Notes: generated by a model from the letters alone, not told the origin. A stretch of 64,000 bases of DNA from Limonium bicolor (GCA_023374045.1 CM041779.1:2790001-2854000); one strand, 5' to 3'. Numbered from the stretch's first letter, positions 21,619 through 36,830 are shown. Made by a program: numbers and translations.

Positions 21619-24600
21619 GTATGGCCCTACAAACTTTCGGGCTAGCTTGCCCTTCTGGCCAAATCAGAACACGCCCTTCATAGGTGAAACGCGCAAGAAC
21701 ACTTGGTCGCCCACGACGAACTCAAGGTCGCGTCGTCGCACATCCGCATAGGATTTTGTCTATCTTGGGCTGCTTTCATATTAGCTCGAAATTGTTGAAC
21801 TTCTGCCTGGACTTGCTCAAGGTACTCCGGTCCTATGATGACCACTTCACTCGACTCATCCCAGCACAATGGGGTACGACAAGGTCTACCGTATAAAGCT
21901 TGGAAAGGCGACATCTTATTCGAAGCGTGGTAGCTATATATGAAAACTCGATAAGATGAAGCTTATCTATCCAACTCCCCTGAAAGTCTAAGGCACATGC
22001 TCTAAGCATGTCCTCCAGTGTCTGGATGGTCCTTTCTGTCTGATCGCCGGTCTGTGGATGGAAGGCGATGCTAAGCTTCAACTTAGTACCCAGCGCTTCC
22101 CGTGTAGCTCTCCAGTATCTCGAAAGAAATCTGGTGCCGCGGTCCGATACTATAGTCTTCGGGACTCCGTGGTGTCGGATAATCTCCTTGTCAAAATACC
22201 TCCGCGAGCTTCGCCACCTTCCAGATGTCCTTCATCGGTATGAATCGGCAACCTTGGTGAGGCGATCAACTACAACCCAGATCATGTTGAGTCCTTCCTG
22301 GCAGGTGGGAGTCCAACAACAAAATCCATGGAGATATCGTGGAATTTCCACTCCGGAATTGGCATCGATTGTACCATTCCGCCCGGTCTACGATGTTCAA
22401 ACTTTACTTTCTAGCATGTAAGGCATCTCAAAACATACTCTGTCACATCGGATTTCATTCCAGACCACCAGAAGTACCTCTTCATGTCTTTGTACATCTT
22501 GGAGGCTCCCGGATGGACGGATAATGTAGAACAGTGTGACTCTCGCAGGATGCGATCCCTCATCTCAGCATTGCTCCGGGGAACGCATAGCCTGCCATTC
22601 AGCCGGATCAGACCATCTTCATGCAGCTTGAAGTCATCATACTTCTTCTTCTCAAAGGTACCATCTGTGATTTTCTGTCTGATCTCGGTCATGTAAGGGT
22701 CGCTCAACTGAGCGTCTCGCACCTCGTCAACCAAGCTAGAAGAAGCGAGTAGCGAATGGAGCGAGTGTGCTCGACGACTCAGGGCGTTGGCTACAACATT
22801 TGCCTTCCCTTCCTTATACTGTAGGTCGATGTCGTAATCTGAGAGAAACTTCATCCACCTTCTCTGTCTCAAATTCAGTTCCTTCCGCGTGAATACATAT
22901 TGTAAGCTTTTGTGGTCGGAGTAGATGGTGATGCTTACCCCATAGAGATAGTGTCGCCATATCTTCAAGGCGAAGACGATGGCTCCTAACTCTAAATCAT
23001 GTGTCGGGTAATTCTCCTCATGCTTTTTCAGCTGGCGGGAGGAATAGGCTACTACCTTGCCATGCTGCATGAGTACGCATCCCATTCCTTTGCCTGATGC
23101 ATCACAATACACCTCAAATCTCTCTGTGCCCTCTGGAAGAGTGAGAACGGGCGCTGAGGTCAATGAGTCCTTTAGGCTCTGGAAGGATACCTTGCACTCG
23201 TCTGTCCACACAAACAGTGCATCTTTCTTCATCAATGATGGGCTTAGCGACTTTTGAGAAGTCCTTTACGAACCTCCGGTAATAACCGGCTAGACCAAGA
23301 AAGTTCCGAATGTCGGTAACAGTCTTAGGTCTAGGCCATGATCGTACAGCTTCAATTTGGATGGATCAACTTAAATACCCGCGCTTGATATGACATGACC
23401 GAGGAATGATACCTGATCTAGCCAAAACTCGCATTTGGAGAACTTCGCATAAAGCTGGTTCTTGCGCAGTGTCTCAAGTACTTTTCTGAGGTGATTGGCA
23501 TGCTCTTCTACTGATTTCAAATACACAAGGATGTCGTCAATGAAGACTACAACAGAAGTGTCCAACTGATCACTGAACAGACGGTTCATTAGATCCATGA
23601 ACTTAGCTGGTGCGTTTGACAAACCGAATGGCATGACTGTGAATTTGTAGTGGCCATATCTGGTACGGAATTTTGTTTTCTCTATGTCCTGCTCTCTGAT
23701 AGCAATCTGATGATACCTAGATCGGAGCTCAATCTTGGAGAAGACTGAAGCTCCTTTCAGCTGGTCGAATAGGTCGTCGATGCGTGGCAATGGGTATTTG
23801 TTCTTTACTGTGACCGCATTCAATTCGCGGTAGTCGATGCAGAGTCGGAGGCTACCATCCTTCTTCTTAACGAAGAGGACCGGGGCTCCCCAGGGTGATA
23901 CGCTCGGGCGTATAAACCCTTTGTCGAGAAGATCGCACAACTGCTCCTTGAGCTCAGTCATTTCTGCTGGTGCCATGCGGTATGATGCCCTAGCAATGGG
24001 ACCAGTACCAGGCATGAGATCGATTTCAAAATCTACTGCTCTCTGAGGTGGCATACCAGGTAGCTCCTTTGGGAATACATCGGGGAATTCAAATACAATT
24101 GGTACATCGGTACTGAATTCTGGATCTCTCTCCAGATCTTGTACATAACACAGATACACGTCGTGCCCCTTTCTGAGCTCCCGGTACATAGCCATGGTGG
24201 AGATGACTGTAGTCGAAGGCTTTCTCGGTCCTCTGGCGGTAAGATACTGTAACCCCATAAGGACTCTTGAGCAGTAGTCTATGCTCGGCGCATAGGATTC
24301 GCCCTTGTGCCGCGCCCAACCAGTTCATCCCGACTATCAAGTCGAATCCCAACCCATTAAATTCGATGAAGGAGATGGGAAATCTTCGCCCTTGATTCAG
24401 ATCGTGGCTGCTTTGTAATACTTGGCACATCGTACTCGCTCCTTCGATGGGAGAGTAACCAAGAAGTTCGGTAGCTCATCCACGTCTAGCCCTAACCTCT
24501 TCACAAAAGATGGCGAAACGAAAGTATGAGAGGCGCCGGAGTCGAATAATACTGAGGCAATGCCGTTCACTGGGAAGGTTCCCGTTAAGATGGTGCCGCT

Positions 24601-24659
24601 GTTACCGGCTTGTGCTTCGGTGAGGATACTCAGGTTACCTTCGGTACCGAGTCCACAAC
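21619..24659 (-). pseudogene. pol of element 2, main part (PR-RT-RH-IN)
   Basis: Minus-strand Ty3/gypsy Pol. From the 5' side: protease DSGAS at about 24540; an RT block at 23371-24258 with LCIDYREL and VVVFIDD; RNase H (YCDASG) and the integrase zinc region at 22411-23235; the integrase core Glu region (AFHPQTGDQTERTIQ) at about 22040; and the KFVGPY start at the nested insertion. At least five frame breaks separate these blocks. The upstream edge is a splice-acceptor-like GATAG at 24661-24660 followed by an open frame into protease, matching 4658 of element 1 in place and phase. Confidence 0.88.
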
Positions 24660-24804
24660 CTATCAATTCATAAGATTTATGAGTAATGATGGTGGAACGC
24701 AAGTGGAATTTGATAACCAACACTGCCTTTATTGAATAAACCAACCATCATACATATTGTGTCTCTAATACACGTTACTAATTCATTACATAACATTACA
24801 AGGG

Positions 24805-25126
24805 TTAATACTTCCTAAAGGTAAGGTTCTGGCGTCCTAGTTTCATGTATGTGGCATTGATTATTGCTGGTGGTACCGTATTCAGCTTGATCTTTTTGAT
24901 ACCGTGATACAACAACCTTGATTTTCCACCCATGATTAGGACATCTCCTGATCTCAATACCAGTTTCTCTACGAGGTCCACACACTTCTGCTCGCTATAC
25001 AAAAAATACGGCGTCATCACCAATGGACCAAGACACTACGGGTACTCCTTGTTCAAGGGATTCCGTTGTCTCGTCCTTATCTTGATGTAACCCAAGTCGT
25101 CCTTCTTTCTCATATGGTAATTTGTC
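24805..25126 (-). pseudogene. AlkB-like dioxygenase of element 2 (C-terminal part)
   Basis: The minus strand encodes the AlkB catalytic core: HxD (HQDKDE) at about 25085, VPVVSWSIGDDA, GDVLIMGGKSRLLYHG with the distal His at about 24900, and QNLTFRKY followed by TAA. All metal- and co-substrate-binding residues are kept. One extra T in a T run at about 25010 breaks the frame, so only the last 72 codons are open. The N-terminal half is lost at about 25126. It aligns well with the AlkB of element 1 but is clearly diverged, so the two copies did not arise from a very recent duplication. The spacing to protease is similar in both. Confidence 0.82.
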
Positions 25127-25472
25127 TGATATATGTGTTATTTTTCTTAAGTACGACATTAACTATCATCAATGTCATGTTCAAACTTAAGAAGAAATAA
25201 CACATATATCAAAAAAGTTATCAGCAAAGTATACCATGACAAAGTAGACGAAAAGACGAACGTGTCGGCGCAAACGGATCAAAACTGAAGCTATAACGAA
25301 GAAGATATGACGATTTTAAGACCGGAACCCGGCGCCTGCGCCAACGGAGAAGGGCCGGCGCCGGCGCGGGCATCGGTAACGAAGGACGCGCGTTCATCTT
25401 TTCGTCTACTTTGTCATGGTATACTTTGCTGATAATTTTTCTGATATATGTGTTATTTCTTCTTAAAACTTT
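25126..25472. repeat. Inverted-repeat (foldback/MITE-like) cluster
   Basis: An arm of about 80 bases at 25186-25266 is inverted at 25388-25472; shared core ACTTTGTCATGGTATACTTT on the right arm. A third, partial arm (CTGATATATGTGTTATTT) at 25127-25150 pairs with the left arm as well. The loop is GC-rich (GGCGCC/GCCGGCGCCGGC at about 25330-25370). The cluster sits exactly where element 2 is broken. Confidence 0.7.
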
Positions 25473-25867
25473 GGAATCCTTTTTGCTTTTATCGAACCAT
25501 TTTTATAAATTTTGCCTACGTTAGCACCTAAATTGGTTATTTTCTGACTGAGCGTATTAGAATTATGACTGCGCGTAATGAAATTTGGATGCGCTTCGTA
25601 ATATGTCATAAATTGTGGATAAATATAGTAATTTTTAGAAAAATTGAAATAGGGGTAAGATCGTAAAATTTTTTTAAATTCCAACTATGTGAAGTGAAAA
25701 CACGACTGTGCGTACACAAGTCACCGAACAAAAACATAAGATATAGAGATGAACAAAATAATCGAGCTAAGTCCTAAAGATAACAGTCAGTCTTGCCTAC
25801 ATGTCAATGTAGCCGACTGGCTACATGCGTGCGTCAGATTTTTTTTTTTTTTTACACTCTCGTCCAG
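25473..25867. other. AT-rich spacer
   Basis: No gene or named repeat seen. A T15 run lies at about 25840 just before the next inverted-repeat element. Confidence 0.4.
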
Positions 25868-26079
25868 CGTTTTCTTTCTTTTCTTTTCTTTTTTCTTTTT
25901 TATTATAAAAACTTTAAATTGTTGTAACTTTTAATATATTTGTCCAAAATGAAAAAAAATTATATCATTATTTATCTAAATTCAAACTCTTCAAACAAGA
26001 CCAGTCATGGATATATTTTGACAACTTAAAAAAAAAATTTACATGTATGAAACATAGAACGTAAAATAAAACTGTACAG

Positions 26080-26400
26080 ATTGTCATACAAACCTGTACA
26101 AATGTTCACTAAAACATGTACTTCCTCACGTTAAAAACATGTACATCCTCGCATTTAAAAGCATATAGATAGTCATAAACCTGTATGAATCATTAAATAT
26201 GTACATCCTTAAATTAAAACATGTACATATAAGGAAGAACACTTGTACAGACGGTCATACAAACATGTACATATGACCATACAAACATGTACAAATGTTC
26301 ATTAAAGAACATGTACATTCTCACATTAAACATGTACATCGTCACATTAAAACATGTACATTATCACATTAAAATATGTACATACATCCTCACATTAAAG
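26080..26400. repeat. Short tandem-like repeats around ACATGTACA
   Basis: Roughly ten copies of ACATGTACA with spacers such as TCCTCACATTAAA, unit about 20-35 bases. ACATGTACA is almost its own reverse complement. Confidence 0.65.
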
Positions 26401-26880
26401 TATATAACGGCTTCCAAATAGATTACCCTAACCCCACACACCTTAAAAACCCCACCCTAGGAAAGCTAAAAAACGTCGAAAACATTTTTAGAGTTTGTAG
26501 TGGCAGACCCTAAACCCGTAACCACAAACCCTAAAAACCTGTCGAGTTAGTTGCTACAATGTAAAGTATAGAACGGTTTCCAAATAGATTACCCTACCCC
26601 CAAAACCACCCTAGGATAGCTAAAAACGTCGAAGGCATTTTTAGGGTTTGCAATGGCAGGTTTAGGGTCGTTAGACCCTAAACCTGCTACCACAAACCCT
26701 AAAACCTATCGAGTTAGTTGCTACAATATAAAGTGTGAAACAAATTCCAAATAGATTACCCTACCCCCAAAACAACCCGAAAAAACCCACCCTAGGATAG
26801 CTAAAAACGTAGACCCTAAACTCGCTACCACAAACCCTAAAAACCTGTCGAGTTATTGCGATGATGTACAAGTTTTATGT
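26400..26880. repeat. Three diverged repeats with telomere-like CCCTAAA motifs
   Basis: Each unit contains TTCCAAATAGATTACCCTA, CCCACCCTAGGATAGCTAAAA, a GTCGAA or similar block, and ACAAACCCTAAAAACC. The middle unit has the hairpin TTTAGGGTCGTTAGACCCTAAA. These are interstitial telomere-like motifs inside a transposon, not a telomere. Confidence 0.65.
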
Positions 26881-27158
26881 GTGGATGTACATGTTTTAAT
26901 GAACATTTGTACAGGTTTGTATGACCATCTCACAAGTTGTTTTTTATGTTTTGTGTACTATACATGTAAAAATATTTTTTATAAAATTGTCAAAATATAT
27001 CTATAACTGGTCTTATTTTTGAAGAGCTTGAATTTATATAAACAATGATATAATTTTTTTTCATTTTAGATCTACATATTAAAAGTTACATTAATTTAAA
27101 ATTTTAAGATTTTTTAAAACAAGAAAGTAAAAACATAAAAAAAGAGAAAAAAGACAAA

Positions 27159-28170
27159 GGGCGCGTTCGGGTGAGCATATATACACATTTTTTGACAGCA
27201 TAAATATATAGCATATGCTGTTTTGGACTCCTTTATTTGTTTTTGCTGTTCGCCTAAAACAGCATAAATGTCAGCATAAATGTCAGCATAAATGACAGCA
27301 TAAATGTCAGCATAAATGCCCGCACAAATGCTACTTTTTTCGTTTTCGTGCTTTCACTTCCGTTTCTTTACTCACTTCATAATGCAATTACTGTGACTAT
27401 TGATTTTTTTAAAAAAGAAATTTTTTACAAGTTACTTTATTTATTACAAATAACTTAATGCTTTAAATAATTTATAAAAAATAGTACTACATCTTTAGCC
27501 AAATTTACAAAAAATCACATTTATAATACAAATCTATATAATATATTATTGTAATACCACATAGATTAATAAAATTAAAAAAATGAATAAATATAACACA
27601 CTTGTTGATATATAAATTAAAATATTAAAATAGTATATAGAAATATGAATGCATATAAATTTTATTAACATACAAAGTTACAAAAATATTATATATTATT
27701 AAAAGTTATAATTTCATTAAATAAATTCACATAACATTATCAGAAAATTTTGAAACGCTTTTTCTCTTTTTTTACGCTTTTATATTTGTAAGAATTATAA
27801 AATTTTAGATAATAAAAATATATTGTTTAGGAGTTACAAGTTTTGCTTAAATAATAGAAATAAAAAATTATTGTTTGTGAATTTTTATTATTTTTTACTA
27901 ACAAAATAAAGTTACGTAGTGTAAATAATAAATTACAATTATAATACGAAAACGGTAAACGCACTACATAAACTAACTTAACCAAATTGCTGCAATATGC
28001 TGCACTTCCAAACAGCAGTTTTCAAAACAGCTGCATTTATGCCAGCACATTCCTGCCAGCAAATATGCTACATTTATGTCAGCGCATTCCTGCTGTCAAA
28101 TATGCTACATTATGCGCTGCCAAAACAGCCATGCCCAACAGAGCCAAAAGAACGGAAGCGCAACGCGCCC
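27159..28170. mobile_element. MITE-like element with GGGCGCGTT ends
   Basis: Starts GGGCGCGTT and ends AACGCGCCC, a 9-base terminal inverted repeat. Subterminal repeats of CAGCATAAATGT occur near the left end (27250-27320) and inverted ATTTATGYCAGC-type copies near the right (28030-28100). The interior is AT-rich and non-coding. The shape suggests a hAT- or Harbinger-like MITE; no clear target duplication was resolved, so the superfamily is open. Confidence 0.6.
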
Positions 28171-28980
28171 AAAAAAAAAATAGAGAGGAAGGACAAGATG
28201 GCTCTCTGGCTACATCGAGGGATAGCCAAGAATCTGCGTAAAGATAAACGCCTAACAGGAATGTCTTCTATCTTCTTGGCCAAACCACATATGCCGGCAA
28301 CCGGAACAAGAGGCCTTTGTGGTTTATGGCAGCTGTTATCCACCCCCCCACCCGGCGGCGGCGGCGGGGAACTTTCAGTACTCTTCAGTCTGATTCTGAA
28401 GACGAAAGGCGGAGCTCAAACAGTTGGACTTGGTACAGCAGAAAAGACCGTGAAATATGCTAGTTTCCTGCTCAAAACTCGGTACTGCTGCGTGGGGGCA
28501 GCTTCGTTTCCCTCTTCGCCGGAACTCTGCTCTCGCCATCATTGGCAACCTACCGCCAGGTTCTGTGCGCGAAGGTGGTATTTTCACGCGCTCTCTCCGC
28601 CGTAAGTGGTACTGCTAGCTGCCACCGGCGTCGAAGAAAGAAACCGGCGTTTTTATCCGCCTGTTCAGGTAGCAGGGACAGGGCGTTATCCTTGAAGCAC
28701 CCAATTCGCTGCGGCTGTTGCCCCGTCAGCAATTCATATCTCTGTTGACAGGTAGGCGTATATTCGGCTGTTATTTTCTCATGCCCTCAGCGGCCTTTGA
28801 AGTGTGTGTGGTCTGTTTTTAGTCTTTTAGATATTAGTGATCCTTATTTCTTGGTGATGACGTAGTCGAGATCCGATTGTGCCGTACTATTCTCGTTAGC
28901 ACACAAATTGATGGTGAACATGTGTGGGAAATAATTTTGACATCTCTATCGTCCTTCGATCATGTTTTTCTTACCTAAAG
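28171..28980 (+). other. Upstream region of the pseudouridine synthase gene, unresolved first exon
   Basis: GC-richer than its surroundings. A donor-like GACAG|GTAGGC at 28751 could end a first exon carrying the plastid targeting peptide, and an Arg-rich frame lies at 28542-28745. All three frames contain a stop or lack an ATG, so no start can be assigned. An ATG-led frame from 28198 is open for 136 codons but matches nothing recognised. Confidence 0.35.
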
Positions 28981-31245
28981 AAGTCTGATTTTAGCTATCC
29001 TGAGTACCAGCGGCTACTTCCCTGTCCACCATCAAATGGACCTCCAAGAATTGAACACATAGTCGTTTTAGAGGGTGGCTCTGTTTCTGATTATATAAGT
29101 AGAGCGTTGGATCTCCCTCCCTTGTAAGTACGCTTTTCTCATTCGTAGTTGTTAAGACACGATTCTTATGTGCTACTGTGAAACTTCTGAGCTAGTAAAC
29201 TGTACTGATCACACTTCTCACAGGTATGTTCTGATCTTATTCAGTTTGGAGCTGTATATGTTGCGCTTATATGCCCTGAGCCTCCACCAACTGCAACAGC
29301 TGAGCAAGTCAGGCTATATAAACAGTTTACTTCACCTGCGCTATTGAGAAGAGGATATCTATAAAGAAAGGAAGACTTTTCGTGAGGCACAGAAGACATT
29401 TCGGATAACTCATGTCCACGAATATGTTGAAGCTGGAACGTACTTGCGCGTTCATGTACACCCTAAGCGCTTTCCAAGGTTATACTTCGTCATACTTACT
29501 GGATTCATACTTGCGATTTTGGCCTGCGAGGCTCTCAAGCTCTCTGGTTTTGATCAGGTGCTATGAAATGATTGGAAAGTCTAGAATTTTGGCAGTAAGC
29601 AAATCCTATGTTGTGTTGGACAAACAGCTGGTACCTCTGTATGCGTTCTTTCTAACTGGATTTATCAATTCGTCAATTCTCTCCCAGCAGAGTTCCTGTA
29701 TTTTATGTGTGATTCATCTTTGGTTTCTGCAGGTAGGAGGAACCTCTGACAATATTGAGAGAGAGTTGTGTGAAATTTTGCTACTCGTGCCTTGGAATTG
29801 ACATCTCCATTGAAGACTACCCATCAAATTGATAATTGCACAGAAGGATGGTAAGTACTATAATTTATACAGAGAACATATATATTTGTTTTAGATGACA
29901 CTGGGTGATATTTGTCATTCTTTTTGCAGTGTTATTCTGGCCAGAACTAATGACTACTGCTCTGTATTCATAGAAAGATTAGGGTAAGCATTGTATGTTC
30001 CATAGTGTAGTTATTTTGAGCGCTATCTACTACCTAACTGGTAATCTTTCTAGAGTCTGATCTTTGGATTCACCTTCAGGAGAAAAAGGTCAAGAAGTTG
30101 TATCTTGCTCTTGCTGCTGCGCCTGTTCCCCTGGGGACTATTACCCATTACATGCGCCCTTTTCGTCTTGCTCCAAAACTTGTTTCAGAAGGTAAGATGT
30201 CTAATAGTACTAGAGTCGCTCAAGGATCATAAGATTTCATTGTGACAACACAGTTATGTTCACTGTTAGGTAATGTTGTAAGCATCTCATGCTGTATTAG
30301 TATACATTTTATGTATGCTCAAATCATTTACATTCTACAGAAAAGTGAAAGGAAATAGTTCAGATTTTGTTTTTCCTCTAACTGAGGCTGGTCAATTTGA
30401 AGAAAGTTACTATTCATTTTTTTCGTTGACTAAAGCTGATCTGAGTGCAAGTATTTCCAAGGTTTTATGTAAAGGCTTTTATTTCTTGCTAGATCAAATT
30501 GAAGGATGGAGATTGTGCCAGCTTGAGGTCTTGAGTTGCAAGGAAGTTCCATGGCCCAGATTCTGTTACTGAAAAGAAATACTGTCCTGAAGGGCTGTGA
30601 ATGGCCTGCAAAGAAATCTGCTTATGAGTGTACTATCAATCTCTTGACCGGGCGCACTCATCAGGTATTGACTTTAACCTGCTCTCTACTCGTTGGAGTA
30701 CTCAATTTTACAAGCCTGTGGGAATTTGTAAATTAGTGTGTAGCTCAAGTGGCTCAATTGCATGGTGAAAGCTGCTGCGAGTGTTTTTGTTTGTATGCTA
30801 ATTATTATGGGCCATGCCTAACATTTATTTGTGAATGTTAGAAGAGTTATGGACATAGTGATGCATTTTTTTTCCTTACATTTACGGCCAGGATTGCTTC
30901 TTGAAAACAACGCCATGATTTCTTTAAGGCCGCCGAGTCATGATATAAATTGTATTGTTCAATTGCAGATACGAGCTCAGTTGGCTGCTCTTGGAGCCCC
31001 TATTGTGGGCGATTCAGCATACATGACTGCAGCTCTGGCAGAACAAAGTTCTCCTGGTTCTAATCCTTTTTGGAAAACATGTGAAAGAGTGTGCCGATGA
31101 AGAGATTGAAGATTCTATCCAGAAATGGATTGAACTACATGGAAAAGAACCTAGTCTTGGTATTGGTCTTCAAGCTTTTCAAATTTCATGGGACGATGAT
31201 GATGGTGAACACATTTACCAGGCTGGATCTCCATGGTGGAGATGA
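28981..31245 (+). CDS. RNA pseudouridine synthase 6-like gene (RluA family), frame broken by 1-base indels
   Basis: Converts uridine to pseudouridine in RNA; the plant PUS6 group is predicted plastid or mitochondrial. Exons seen: 28981-29123, 29224-29478, 29558-29638, 29733-29850, 29940-29983, 30080-30191, 30493-30664 and 30969-31245, all with GT-AG borders. Landmarks: YPEYQRLLPCP; AQKTFRITHVHEYVEAGTYL; KSRILAVSKSYVVLD; the catalytic Asp in HQIDNCTEGC (about 29835); YECTINLLTGRTHQ; IRAQLAALGAPIVGDS; and the C-terminal GIGLQAFQISWDDDDG and PWWR, stop TGA 31243-31245. At least eight single-base indels break the frame (for example near 29231, 29363, 29620, 30553, 30592 and 31068), several in homopolymers. 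Either a young pseudogene or sequencing error. The first exon is not resolved. Confidence 0.82.
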
Positions 31246-31838
31246 GGAAATGTTTAGGGGTGGAGCTACTTCTGATGGTGCTGAATAGTTAGTTGTAGAA
31301 GAAGGTTCGCACTCTGATATCATGCGTTCTTAGTGCACTGTCTTCTTTCTGTTGAAACTATATTCCTTTGTTTAATCAGTCCCCCAAAATATTACTATAT
31401 CTTATTTTCCATAACAGTACCATTAGATTATATTTCTGAATCTTACTAGTCAAAGAGCTTTATCACTAACAATGGACACAACATTTGTTATTATGTATAC
31501 TAGGTATTTTATTTATGGATGAAAATTAACGCTCCAAGCTCCAGTGTAATACTTAATATATCAAATATTCTATCCCATCCTTCTCCATTAGCAATATCTT
31601 AAGCTCCAAGTCCCTGAGGTGTTTAAGAACATTGTCTATCGTTACGGGGGATGCTACTAGTCCACGTTCATCTATTTCAAGCTGTGACCATAAATGAGTG
31701 GCTCGTCTTATTAGAGTGCTGCTCTTTATAATTGATTTTTGCTCTTGTCACCACATGCTTGTTGCCTGCGAGAACATGGATGGGGATTGCTAATACTATG
31801 CCTCGGTGGTCTCGTATTGTTCCTGCACAGCGGCCTTC
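31246..31838. other. Intergenic region between convergent genes
   Basis: About 590 bases separating the 3' ends of the pseudouridine synthase and beta-glucosidase genes. AT-rich; no gene or repeat recognised. It probably holds both poly(A) regions. Confidence 0.5.
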
Positions 31839-35379
<3,541 letters not shown>

Positions 35380-35435
35380 GTTTCTTGAACCAAGTTCACC
35401 TTAGAAGAAGATTTGCGTACTCCTGAGTCCTGACC

Positions 35436-35446
35436 CCTTTTATATA
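35436..35446 (-). promoter_or_regulatory. TATA box of the beta-glucosidase gene
   Basis: CTATATAAAAG on the minus strand, about 57-67 bases upstream of the ATG at 35379. This leaves room for a short leader of about 30 bases. Confidence 0.5.
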
Positions 35447-36119
35447 GTTGCAATTACCATGTTCACTTTTCTAGGACAGAGGGACAGATAGAGAAGTGGC
35501 CCTTTCTTCTTGTCCCAACTACCATCTTTTTCTTTAGACTTGCATTTTGTTGCTTTCCCTGTTATCCCCCATAAAATGTAGTATTTAATTAAAGCTTTCT
35601 CCTGGTCGCCCTTGACTCTTTCTTTGGAACCAAATGTAGCTTCACAGGTGCCTAAGTAAAAGCGCTTTGGGTTTTGTGAGGGAACACCAATTTCCGTCTG
35701 GGACGGAAGAGATCTCCATCGTCAATATTAAAAAACAAATTTCTAATCACAGCCGTCAATAGCTCTTACTGCTCATCACCCTAGTCAGTGATGCACCAGC
35801 CATCATAAATGAGGAAACGCCCTGAAACGGCTTTGTTCCTATTATACTATTTTATGTAAAATGATCTTTTCTTAATTAGTAGAATAGCGACTGGACTTAA
35901 AAGTAAGACATATATGATATAGTATGTTAATGCCACATTACTATATAAACAAACACTTCTCTATCTAGTTGTATACATTTAACAATATTAATAAGTTAAG
36001 AAAGTAGATTTGTATTATTGTTATCTTATATATATATATATGTCGTTCCCACATTTCTCTACAGTTTAAACAAGTGTTTCTCCGTCTCCATATTTGTTCC
36101 CATTCCCGCCCCAATGTAA
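35447..36119. other. Upstream region of the beta-glucosidase gene
   Basis: No gene seen. It becomes strongly AT-rich from about 35850, with a (TA)n run at 36029-36040. Confidence 0.4.
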
Positions 36120-36334
36120 CATAGACGAACCTATTTTGTCATTTTCTACTTTGTCCTTTTGTAAAATTTTAAAATGTTGTAGCTTATTATATATAAGTCC
36201 AAATAACATAATTTTATAGCATTATTTATCATAATCCGATCTCTTCAAAATAAAACCCAACATGAGTATGTTTTGATAAATTTTAAATTTTTTGTATTTA
36301 CATATGTTTTAAGATTCATTGTGAATCTTAAGTT

Positions 36335-36830
36335 TTTTTAGGGTCGTTAGACCCTAAACCCTGCACTACATACCCTAAAAATGCCTTCGACGTTTTTAGC
36401 ATTCCTATGGTGGTTTTCAGGGTGTTTGGGGGTAGGTAATCTTTTTGGCATTAGTTTTACACTTTATATTGTCGTTGCTGACTCGACAGGTTTTTAGGGT
36501 TTGAGGTTTAGGATTTAGGGTCGTTAGACCCTAAACCCTGCACTATAAACCCTAAAAAAGTCTTCGATGTTTTTAGCTTTCCTGGGGTGGTTTTTAGGAT
36601 GTTTGGTGGGTAGGGTAATCTTTTTGGCATTAGTTATACACTTTATATTGTTTGGGGGTAGGGTCTAACTACCCTAAACCCTACACTACAAACCCTGAAA
36701 ATCTCTTCGACGTTTTTAGCTTTCATAGGGTGATTTTTTGGGTGTGTGGCGTAGGGTAATCTAGTTTGAAGTCATTCTATACTTTGTATTGTTGTCACTA
36801 ACTCTACAGATTTCCACACCACAATTATAG
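36335..36830. repeat. Telomere-like hairpin repeats, about three units
   Basis: Each unit has GTTAGACCCTAAACCCTGCA, a TTCGACGTTTTTAGCTTTC block, a GGGGTAGGGTAATCT block and TTTACACTTTATATTGT. Confidence 0.65.

Larger units (their letters stand above)
13236..25126 (-). mobile_element. Minus-strand Tekay-like element with AlkB (element 2), split by a nested element
   Basis: Read on the minus strand it has AlkB, protease, RT, RNase H, integrase, chromodomain, polypurine tracts and an LTR at 13236-14639. It is a clear relative of element 1: shared domain order, the same unusual AlkB position, and LTR start TGAAATACCCC. It is interrupted by the nested element at 15387-21618. Its 5' end (LTR, primer site, gag and the N-terminal half of AlkB) is missing; similarity stops at about 25126 next to an inverted-repeat cluster. 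Pol is broken into many short frames. Confidence 0.85.
25868..27158. mobile_element. Long terminal-inverted-repeat non-autonomous DNA element
   Basis: The left arm (about 25868-26060: pyrimidine tract, TTGTAACTTTTAATAT, CTCTTCAAACAAGACC) is inverted at about 26930-27158. Between the arms are short ACATGTACA repeats (26080-26400) and about three copies of a 150-180-base unit (26400-26880). No transposase. Long terminal inverted repeats of about 200 bases suggest a Mutator-like origin, but the family is not proven and no clear target duplication was found. A related copy is at 36120-37560. Confidence 0.6.

Noticed and set aside
26400..26880. Interstitial telomere or chromosome end
   Set aside because: CCCTAAA motifs are single copies within a longer diverged unit between transposon arms, not head-to-tail telomere arrays.
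27997..28605. 202-codon open frame upstream of the pseudouridine synthase gene
   Set aside because: It begins inside the MITE-like element, runs through a CCCCCCC/GGCGGC low-complexity stretch and overlaps the probable first exon region in another frame. No recognised family.
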